Part shown: one piece after another, positions 6,244 through 11,023 of the stretch
Layout of the letters: every line of letters starts with the position of its first letter
Numbering within the stretch: the stretch's first letter is position 1
NCBI GenBank assembly: GCA_026770585.1
Contig: MU646789.1
Span: 174,733-185,948, forward strand
From: Baffinella frigidus
Lineage: Eukaryota > Cryptophyceae > Cryptomonadales > Baffinellaceae
DNA length: 11,216 nucleotides
Direction: 5' to 3'
Notes under the pieces: generated by a model
What the model was told of the DNA's origin: nothing
Database searches by the model: none
Seen by the model: the letters and a program-made list of their open reading frames with translations, nothing else
Made by a program: the position numbers and the translations under genes

Positions 6244-6422
6244 CCACACGAGGCTATCTATGCGCACAGAATAAATGTCGATTGTAAACGTGTGTAGTAA
6301 TTTTCAGATGCAAAGCAGCGATTTTACACAGGTCCGACCGCTCAGCGGGCGGAAACGTGATCATTTGCCCACAAAACTTTAAAAGTCCGTTTTATTCTGT
6401 TCGCCTGGGTAGCCTCGTGTGG
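6244..6422. mobile_element. 179-bp foldback MITE, CCACACGAGG class
   Basis: The ends CCACACGAGGCTAT and the reverse complement of CCACACGAGGCTACCCAGGC match over about 28 bp, including ACAGAATAAA. The centre has a near-palindrome CCGACCGCTCAGCGGGCGG (6335-6353), and the right half contains ACAAAACTTTAAAAGTCC. All these are shared with the core of the large palindrome at 8734-9203, where they form near-perfect arms. One TGTGTAGTAATTTTC (6291-6305) is present. TC stands on both sides (6242-6243, 6423-6424) but this is too short to trust. No coding capacity. Confidence 0.8.
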
Positions 6423-6443
6423 TCCCGGTCCAATCGAGTCCAG

Positions 6444-6575
6444 AACCTGATCGCGAGGAGATAACCTGTTCCCGTGCCCAAAACCTGTTCGCGGGTAGAT
6501 AACCTGTTCATGAGTCAAAAACCTGTTCGCGAGGTGGTAACCTGTGTCCCGTGACCATAACCTGAGCAGGTGCTC
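6444..6575 (+). repeat. 19-bp minisatellite, seven AACCTG units
   Basis: AACCTG begins at 6444, 6463, 6482, 6501, 6520 and 6539 at exactly 19-bp steps, then at 6559 (20 bp). Units alternate between AACCTGTTCGCGRG-type and AACCTGTTCCCGTG-type, so a 38-bp dimer is the better description of the array. It stands between the 6244-6422 element and a GC-rich direct repeat. Confidence 0.9.
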
Positions 6576-6650
6576 CGGTGGAGCGCGCCGCCACCTCCGG
6601 AGCGCCTGGACCCTCCTCGCCGCCCCCCCTCGCCAGGTCTCCTAGGTGTG
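6571..6650 (+). repeat. GC-rich direct repeat, copy 1
   Basis: GGTGGAGCGCGCCGCCACCT, then GGAGCG, TGGACCCTCC and CCTCGCCAGGTCT match 7096-7158 in order, at roughly four-fifths identity by eye. The stretch up to 6728 that follows is GC-rich with a GTGGGTAGTGTGGGTGTGAG run and no recognisable gene. Confidence 0.75.
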
Positions 6651-6728
6651 GGTAGTGTGGGTGTGAGGTGGGCGGGAGGGTGGGAATTGGAACTCCCGAC
6701 CGTTGGGTGTGTATACGTATATGCAGTC

Positions 6729-6868
6729 TTATCCGGGGAAACCTATTTTTCTTTAGTTTGATGGCAAGGAAAATTACTACACAATTCGTTCTTGTTAGTA
6801 ATATTGAAGCATTTATGTAGTAATTTTCCTTGCCATCAAACTAAAGAAAAATAGGTTTCCCCGGATAA
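6729..6868. mobile_element. 140-bp foldback MITE, TTATCCGGGG class, copy 1, target duplication AGTC
   Basis: The arms 6729-6781 and 6816-6868 are exact reverse complements over 53 bp, starting TTATCCGGGGAAACCTATTT and ending in GAAAATTACTACA. The 34-bp loop is AT-rich. AGTC flanks both sides (6725-6728 and 6869-6872). The sister copy 7901-8040 has the same length and the same arms with a few changes. The perfect arms suggest recent insertion or arm homogenisation. The ends are not GT...AG, so it does not look like an introner. 4-bp duplications are reported for superfamilies such as Sola and Ginger, but the ends do not let me assign one. Confidence 0.93.
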
Positions 6869-6908
6869 AGTCCCACCCACACTGCTCACCCTCCCCCTCG
6901 CGCCGGTG

Positions 6909-7097
6909 CCACTCGAGAATGCTAGAGGGGCCTATTTATATGTGGGGTTGTAAATATGTGTACCAGGATAAGGTACTCCAACTTCGTGACTGGCCAATAT
7001 ATGGCTAGAAACGTGACCAATCAACGAAAGTTACTACACAAATGCACTTTTAAATGCGCATCGGTTTTAAATAGGCCCCTCTAGCGTTCTCGTGTGG
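6909..7097. mobile_element. 189-bp foldback MITE, CCACACGAG-type ends
   Basis: The arms 6909-6938 (CCACTCGAGAATGCTAGAGG start) and 7068-7097 are reverse complements with three mismatches. Both run into CCTATTTA. The middle carries GAAAGTTACTACACA (7026-7040), ACGTGACCA (7011-7019) and GGATAAGGTA (6965). TG stands on each side (6907-6908, 7098-7099). Its end sequence resembles the CCACACGAGG class but its inner arm is its own, so it is a subfamily. It sits just in front of the second copy of the GC-rich repeat. Confidence 0.8.
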
Positions 7098-7158
7098 TGG
7101 AGTGCTCTGCCACCCCCAGAGCGTTTGGACCCTCCCCGCCGCTGCCCCTCGCCAGGTC
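7096..7158 (+). repeat. GC-rich direct repeat, copy 2
   Basis: Matches 6571-6650 through GGTGGAGTGCTCTGCCACCC, TTTGGACCCTCC and CCTCGCCAGGTCT. The two copies bracket the elements at 6729-6868 and 6909-7097. After this copy the sequence passes into telomere-like repeats. Confidence 0.75.
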
Positions 7159-7169
7159 TAGCCGCAAAT

Positions 7170-7586
7170 CCTCAACCCGAAACCCGGAACCTGAAACCCT
7201 GAATCCGAAACCCGAAACCCGAAACCCGAAACCCGGAACCTGAAACCCTGAATCCTAAACCCGACATCCGAAACCCGAAACCCGGAACCTGAAACCCTGA
7301 ATCCTAAACCCGACATCCGAAACCCGAAACCCGAAACCCGGAACCCGGAACCTGAAACCCTGAATCCTAAACCCGAAACCCGAAACCCGAAACCCGAAAC
7401 CCGGAACCCGGAACCCGAAACCCTGAATCCTAAACCCGAAACCCGAAACCCGGAACCTGGAACCTGATACCCTGAATCCTAAACCCTAAACCCGAAAACC
7501 TGAAACCTAAACCCTAAACCCCAAACCCCAAACCCCAAACCCCAAACCCCAAACCCCAAACCCCAAACCCTAAACCCTAAACCCTG
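7170..7586. repeat. internal telomeric block (degenerate, then near-canonical)
   Basis: From 7170 to about 7490 the sequence is a heptamer array of CCCGAAA, CCCGGAA, CCTGAAA and CCTGAAT variants with a higher-order unit that includes CCTAAACCCGACATCCGAAA. From 7491 it becomes near-canonical: CCCTAAA (7512-7518), seven CCCCAAA (7519-7567), two CCCTAAA (7568-7581) and CCCTGG. The strand is the same as the terminal telomere, and the last part copies the structure of 62-131. The stretch after it (7587-7896) is GC-rich, then AT-rich around 7775-7850, and shows no gene or repeat to me. Confidence 0.97.
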
Positions 7587-7900
7587 GACCCTCAACCATT
7601 GTCGGGCGCGCCCTACCCCCCCCCAGAACCGCCACCCGATAACTGAACCCCGCGTAGGAGCCCTACTGCCTACCATTCTTCTGTACCGTATGCCAACGCC
7701 CGTTCCTTTCACGCATGCTTACCACTTCGGCCGCGCCGCGTTGCTGCTGCGCACCAGACCCGTATCAGGGATTGTAAAGCGTGTGAAAGAATGTTTTACG
7801 GACGTAAAAAGACGACTTTTTATGTAAATTGTAAATAATGTGTGAGCCCGTGTAGGACGGTTCCTGAGGCGGGTCGCAGGGGGGGCTCCCCCCTCCGGGC

Positions 7901-8040
7901 TTATCCGGGGAAACCTATTTTTCTTTAGTTTGAGGTCAACGAAAATTACTACACGGTTCGTTCTTATCAGTAATATTAAAGCAGTTGTGTAGTAATTTTC
8001 GTGGCCATCAAACTAAAGAAAAATAGGTTTCCCCGGATAA
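7901..8040. mobile_element. 140-bp foldback MITE, TTATCCGGGG class, copy 2, target duplication GGGC
   Basis: Same length and arms as 6729-6868. Left arm TTATCCGGGGAAACCTATTT onward, right arm ending CCCCGGATAA; a few arm mismatches around GAGGTCAACGAAAATTACTA. GGGC flanks both sides (7897-7900, 8041-8044). Flanking DNA joined across one GGGC matches the unbroken repeat at 8345-8383 (CCCCCCTCCGG, then GACCCTTCCCACACGGGC), which gives an empty paralogous site. No coding capacity. Confidence 0.93.
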
Positions 8041-8179
8041 GGGCCCCCTCAGGACCCTTCCCACACGGGCTCACACAGTATCTCCAATTCCTCCTACGTT
8101 CTTAACAATTTCTTCTACACTCTGAACTAGTCATTTTACATTCTCAACAATTTCTTCCGCGTGTGCGCCGCTGCACGGC

Positions 8180-8215
8180 GCCTTGGTAGGTCCTAGGGTC
8201 CTACGGTAGGGCGTA
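8180..8215 (+). repeat. CCCTACGGTAGG-type repeat, short fragment
   Basis: TAGGTCCTAGGGTCCTACGG followed by TAGGG matches the core of the 3316-3427 family only. The stretch 8076-8179 before it has a diverged ~45-bp duplication (TTCTTAACAATTTCTTC and TCTCAACAATTTCTTC) and nothing else recognisable. Confidence 0.55.
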
Positions 8216-8352
8216 TGAGCCTACTCGCCACTTAAGGGATAGGGTGCCGTTGGGGGCCACTTAAGGGATACGGTTCGTGTGCGCACCTTTTTAAAAAACT
8301 TTTTTTGGCGTGTGCGCAGCAGCTGCTGCAAGGCGCGGGCCGTCCCCCCTCC

Positions 8353-8430
8353 GGCCCGCCTCGGGACCCTTCCCACACGGGCCCGCCTCGGGAGCGTTTC
8401 TCCACGGGCCCGCCTCGGCTCCGACGCGGA
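8353..8430 (+). repeat. 27-bp GC-rich tandem repeat
   Basis: GGCCCGCCTCGG begins at 8353, 8380 and 8407, exactly 27 bp apart, with GGACCCTTCCCACACG or GGAGCGTTTCTCCACG between. The first unit aligns with the flanks of the MITE at 7901-8040. Overlapping frames on both strands encode Arg/Gly/Pro-rich repeats and are not genes. Confidence 0.85.
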
Positions 8431-8585
8431 GCCCGCTCATCGCAGGTCGCCACGCCAGGCTCGTGGGTAGGGTATTCCAGGGTCGTACTTGGAGCCATTG
8501 GGTCGTTGTTGGAGCCGTTTCGTGTTAAAAATAGCAGGTTATGAACCTCTCCCCATCCGCGCTTCTTTGTGTTTCTTCTTTGTTC

Positions 8586-8683
8586 TCAAGCCTGGAGATG
8601 CGTGATACAAAAGGTTACGAGCCTTGACACGTCTCAAGGCTCGAGGCTCGTAACCTTTTGTATCACTCATCTCCAGGCGTGAG
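8586..8683. mobile_element. ~98-bp foldback element
   Basis: The arms 8590-8624 and 8644-8678 are reverse complements over 35 bp with one mismatch (GCCTGGAGATGCGTGATACA start). A further CTCA/TGAG match extends the ends to 8586 and 8683. Between them AGCCTTGA-CACGTC-TCAAGGCT (8622-8643 region) forms a second, inner hairpin. I found no target duplication, so it could be a MITE or a hairpin of other origin. Confidence 0.75.
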
Positions 8684-8733
8684 ACCCACCCCCGCTCTTC
8701 GCGTTACTGAGAATCGGGGCAAGAGCTGACATT

Positions 8734-9203
8734 CCACACGAGGCCTTTTTGTAAAACCTTCTTTTAGAGGGTCGCACGGGAAATAACCCGTTGACTCTCG
8801 CTTTAAGCGAGAGTTACGTGACCAACTCCCTACAAATCCTGGACGCGACCTTAAAGCCAACCTTGATGAAAAGGCCAACCACACGAGGCTAGCCAGGCGA
8901 ACAGAATAAAAGGGACTTTTAAAGTTTTGTAGGGAAATGATCACGGATAAGGTAACCGACCGACCGCTCAGCGGTCGGTCGGTTATGGATTTCCCTACAA
9001 AACTTTAAAAGTCCCTTTTATTCTGTTCGCCTGGCTAGCCTCGTGTGGTTGGCCTTTTCATCAAGGTTGGCTTTAAGGTCGCGTCCAGGATTTGTAGGGA
9101 GTTGGTCACGTAACTCTCGCTTAAAGCGAGATTCAACGGGTTATTTCCCGTGCGACCCTCTAAAAGAAGGTTTTACAAAAAGGCTAGGTGTAGCCGCATG
9201 TGG
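8734..9203. mobile_element. 470-bp near-perfect palindrome, CCACACGAGG class, nested
   Basis: Arms 8743-8938 and 8989-9184 are 196 bp each and differ, by my reading, at a single base. Looser ends CCACACGAGG (8734-8743) and CCGCATGTGG (9194-9203) extend it. The centre is a 33-bp palindrome (8953-8985) around CCGCTCAGCGG. At 8879-9048 lies a complete inner copy of the CCACACGAGGCTAGCCAGGC element, homologous to 6244-6422, sharing the same centre. Further hairpins are nested in each arm (8794-8814, CTCTCGCTTTAAGCGAGAG). Each arm reads as an open frame outward, giving the same peptide twice; this follows from symmetry and is no evidence for a gene. Such palindromes are unstable in cloning and replication, so near-identity suggests recent origin or ongoing homogenisation. 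Confidence 0.9.
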
Positions 9204-9225
9204 TCCTCCTCCCGCGCTTCCCACT

Positions 9226-9360
9226 CGAGGCTGGAAGATGGAGTATTTTAAATGTGGGCTTGTTACATTAACCAGTCACGGGCAGGCTTGGTCACGTTAC
9301 TGTGGGAATTCCCCCAGTAACGTGACCAAACGCGATATTTATGTGAAAATTACTACACAG
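9226..9360 (-). mobile_element. truncated MITE, CCACTCGAGGCTGG subfamily
   Basis: The sequence CCACTCGAGGCTGGAAG onward matches the reverse complement of 10620-10831, through ACCAGTCACGGGCAGG, TTGGTCACGT and GAAAATTACTACACA (9345-9359), and then stops matching. The end corresponding to the other terminus is missing. It contains a 42-bp near-perfect palindrome centred on GGGAATTCCC (9288-9329). The following 9361-9466 shows no gene or repeat that I can name. Confidence 0.8.
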
Positions 9361-9466
9361 CGGTCCACTGACAGATTCTGTCTTGGTCCGAAATTAGATT
9401 GCAGAGAGATGGCTCAGGACATTAGGTCAAGGATTTCCTTGATTCCTGGTACACCTCCAAGGGCTT

Positions 9467-9610
9467 GGAACCCCCTTTGATAACCACACAGCGGACTTCG
9501 CAGGGATTTCGCATGACCCCTCAGCGATAAGATCTAGGACCCTACGGTAGGAAACCCGTGGGGTCATTGGGGGGTTCCTACGGATAAGGTAACGGAACCC
9601 CCTTTGATAA
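9467..9610 (+). repeat. dispersed CCCTACGGTAGG repeat flanked by 17-bp direct repeats
   Basis: The repeat body 9484-9593 matches 3316-3427 in full. It is bracketed by two exact copies of GGAACCCCCTTTGATAA (9467-9483 and 9594-9610). A direct repeat of this length at both ends would fit a target-site duplication made by target-primed reverse transcription, or a duplication-mediated rearrangement. I see neither a poly(A) or simple 3' tail nor a clear pol III promoter, so a SINE identity is unproven. Inside, ATGACCCC and GGGGTCAT can pair. Confidence 0.75.
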
Positions 9611-9659
9611 GCTGCTGTGGGAGTGGGAGGGAGACTGTGTGTGAGATAAGGAGTGTGTT

Positions 9660-9672
9660 GGGGGGGGGGGGG
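9660..9672 (+). repeat. poly(G) run
   Basis: A homopolymer of about a dozen G residues. It is prone to length errors in sequencing and could form a quadruplex together with nearby G runs. Confidence 0.8.
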
Positions 9673-9710
9673 CACCGCGGAACGGGAACACCCCCTAGCG
9701 CTGCCTCTGT

Positions 9711-9811
9711 CGGGTTGACCGACTATTCTCAAGTTGACATGCTTGGTTTGCGGTATAACTCCGTCAACTTTGGGGCGGAAAAGAGCCCGGGCCCACCAAA
9801 TTGGTGGGCCC
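9711..9811 (-). repeat. dispersed ~100-bp repeat, partner of 3028-3128
   Basis: Its reverse complement aligns with 3028-3128 throughout. It keeps three GTTGAC/GTCAAC sites (9714, 9734, 9762) and has an exact 23-bp palindrome at one end (9789-9811, GGGCCCACCAAATTGGTGG start) where the partner has a decayed version. Confidence 0.85.
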
Positions 9812-9889
9812 AAATAGACCGAGACAGAGCTACACGCCACCGGCAACCCGAAACAGCTTATTTCGGGTCTGTGAACGTCGGACATCATT

Positions 9890-9940
9890 CCGTAGGACCC
9901 TACGGTAGGACATTCCTAGGGACCTAGGGGTTTCCTAGGG
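9890..9940 (+). repeat. CCCTACGGTAGG-type repeat, short variant
   Basis: CCGTAGGACCCTACGGTAGG starts the segment, followed by TCCTAGGGACCTAGGGG and TTTCCTAGGG. It keeps the core and the TAGGGAC(A/C)TAGGGG half of the family but not the GGATAAGG end. Confidence 0.65.
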
Positions 9941-10042
9941 GGGTGGATAGATGGACGATACACTTTAAATTGAGCCAGCCTTCCAATCCCAGTGCTCTGC
10001 GAAAAAAAAGTTGCGACCCCCCCCGGCGCAGGGTTGAGGGTC

Positions 10043-10158
10043 CCTCAACTCTAAACTCTCAACCCTGAACCTAAACCCTAAACCCTGAATCTTACACCCT
10101 AAACCCTAAACCCTAAACCCTAAAACCTAAAAAAACCTAAAACCTGAACCTTAAACCC
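10043..10158. repeat. internal telomeric block, third
   Basis: CCCTCAACTCTAAACTC leads into AACCCTGAACC, then exact CCCTAAA units around 10070-10125 with variants (CCCTGAAT, CCTAAAAAAA). The C-rich strand has the same orientation as the chromosome end. It begins at a small palindrome GTTGAGGGTCCCTCAAC (10033-10049) and ends at the start of the ACTACGACC repeats. Confidence 0.93.
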
Positions 10159-10164
10159 GCGCAT

Positions 10165-10202
10165 GGTACGGCGGAATGTCTCAATCGATGGACTACGACC
10201 CC
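10165..10202 (+). repeat. 38-bp direct repeat, copy 1
   Basis: GGTACGGCGGAATGTCTCAA and the bases up to GACTACGACCCC recur exactly at 10511-10548. This copy is followed by the 30-bp minisatellite; the other copy goes straight into the CT-rich unit. The array therefore expanded in one copy only. Confidence 0.9.
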
Positions 10203-10269
10203 AGTCGCAGGCCCCAGTCGCACTACGACCCCAGTCGCAGGCCCCAGTCGCACTACGACCCCAGTCGCA
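10192..10269 (+). repeat. 30-bp minisatellite, about 2.6 copies
   Basis: ACTACGACCCCAGTCGCAGG begins at 10192 and 10222, and a partial unit at 10252. The unit length is divisible by three, so both strands read as open 10-residue peptide repeats; a 206-codon plus-strand frame (10163-10783) arises this way and also crosses a MITE. I regard it as non-coding. Confidence 0.92.
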
Positions 10270-10298
10270 CAATCCACATAGAAAGTGGGCGGGGTCGG

Positions 10299-10343
10299 CG
10301 ACCCCGCCCCCCTCTCCTCCCCTGCTCGCGTCCCCGCCGGCGC
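10299..10343 (+). repeat. CT-rich subtelomeric unit, copy 1 (intact)
   Basis: CGACCCCGCCCCCCTCTCC, then TCCCCTGCTCGCG and CCGCCGGCGC. It matches 10542-10586 closely and, with two insertions removed, 10613-11033. The following 10344-10510 is CT-rich with a duplicated CACCCTCCTCCTACC motif and no gene. Confidence 0.85.
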
Positions 10344-10510
10344 TCAACCCTCACACACACCCTCCTCCTACCTCCACACGCACCCTCCTCCTACCCCTAC
10401 CATCCCCGCCCCTCCCCCGGAGGAAGCGCTGTGGGCCCCCCTCGGCGACAAACAAATCCGAATGCTCCATGCCTTTACTAGCTGCTGACGTACAGAAAAC
10501 CCTGGTGCAG

Positions 10511-10548
10511 GGTACGGCGGAATGTCTCAATCGATGGACTACGACCCC
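10511..10548 (+). repeat. 38-bp direct repeat, copy 2
   Basis: Exact second copy of 10165-10202. It runs directly into the CT-rich unit at 10542. Confidence 0.9.
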
Positions 10549-10586
10549 GCCCCCCTCTCCTCCCCTGCTCGCTTCTCGTCCGGCGC
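10542..10586 (+). repeat. CT-rich subtelomeric unit, copy 2 (intact)
   Basis: The same unit as 10299-10343, here ending TCTCGTCCGGCGC. It serves as the unbroken reference for the third copy, whose pieces lie at 10613-10619, 10834-10853 and 11024-11033. Confidence 0.88.
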
Positions 10587-10619
10587 CCAGGTCTGTCGAA
10601 GCCTCCATTCGACGACCCC

Positions 10620-10833
10620 CCACTCGAGGCTGGAAGTGGGATTATTTTATGACAGGGATTCTTTTACAAGTGAAGGGGGGGAAAGAGATGTGTAGTAATT
10701 TTCACACACTTAGGGGCGTGTGGTCACGTATCGCAAGGAATACCTTGAGATACGTGACCAAACCTGCCCGTGACTGGTACTAACTTTAACAACCCCATAT
10801 TTAAAATAGTCCCGCTTCCAGCCTTGAGTGGCT
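10620..10833. mobile_element. ~212-bp foldback MITE, CCACTCGAGGCTGG subfamily
   Basis: The ends CCACTCGAGGCTGGAAGTGG and the reverse complement of the right end (CCACTCAAGGCTGGAAGCGG) match over about 30 bp. The centre is a 40-bp near-palindrome (10721-10760) with TGGTCACGT and ACGTGACCA as outer bases, and one TGTGTAGTAATTTTC lies at 10689-10703. The strand-reversed truncated relative is at 9226-9360. The flanks ACGACCCC and GCCCCCCTCTCC rejoin exactly into the unbroken unit at 10541-10559. The right boundary is 10831 by arm match or 10833 by comparison with the empty site. No coding capacity and no obvious target duplication. Confidence 0.88.
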
Positions 10834-10853
10834 GCCCCCCTCTCCTCCCCTGC

Positions 10854-11023
10854 GAGATTTCATCCGGCCAGGTATTTAAATCAAATGCTCGGGAGTTCCC
10901 CGAATGTACGAAAATTACTACGCATGATCTTTTGGACACGACGCTTTTATCGCTTGTGTGGTAATTTTCGTTGTATGGGGAACTCCGCCGAGCATTTAAA
11001 TTAAATACCTGACCGGATTAGAT
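10854..11023. mobile_element. ~170-bp foldback MITE, AGGTATTT class, copy 2
   Basis: Left side ATTTCATCCGGCCAGGTATT, then AAATGCTCGGGAGTTCCCCG and GAAAATTACTACGCA (10910-10924). The right side is the inverted match, with TGTGTGGTAATTTTC (10955-10969) and ending CCGGATTAGAT. It has the same motif order as 5614-5794. It splits the third CT-rich unit between CCCCTGC and TCTCGTCCGG. The five bases TCGCT present in the unbroken unit are absent around the insertion. No coding capacity. The rest of the window (11034-11216) shows no gene or repeat beyond one GTCAAC site. Confidence 0.87.

Noticed and set aside
6444-6575. CRISPR-like regular spacing
   Set aside because: The unit is a plain 19-20-bp tandem repeat with no unique spacers, in a eukaryotic chromosome end.
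6729-6868. Introner (intron-forming MITE)
   Set aside because: The ends are TTATCC...GGATAA with a 4-bp duplication; no GT...AG at the boundaries and no surrounding exon frame.
8279-8544. Overlapping plus- and minus-strand frames of 60-90 codons
   Set aside because: They are Arg/Gly/Pro-rich translations of the 27-bp GC-rich tandem repeat in every frame.
8663-9480. Two open frames giving nearly the same peptide, minus strand 8663-8944 and plus strand 9043-9480
   Set aside because: They come from the two arms of one palindrome read outward. Symmetry creates the pair, and no domain or start context supports a gene.
10163-10783. 206-codon plus-strand frame, the longest in the window
   Set aside because: It runs through the 30-bp minisatellite (a multiple of three, so no stops), CT-rich repeats and half of a MITE. 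The peptide is Pro/Ser/Gln/Arg low complexity.
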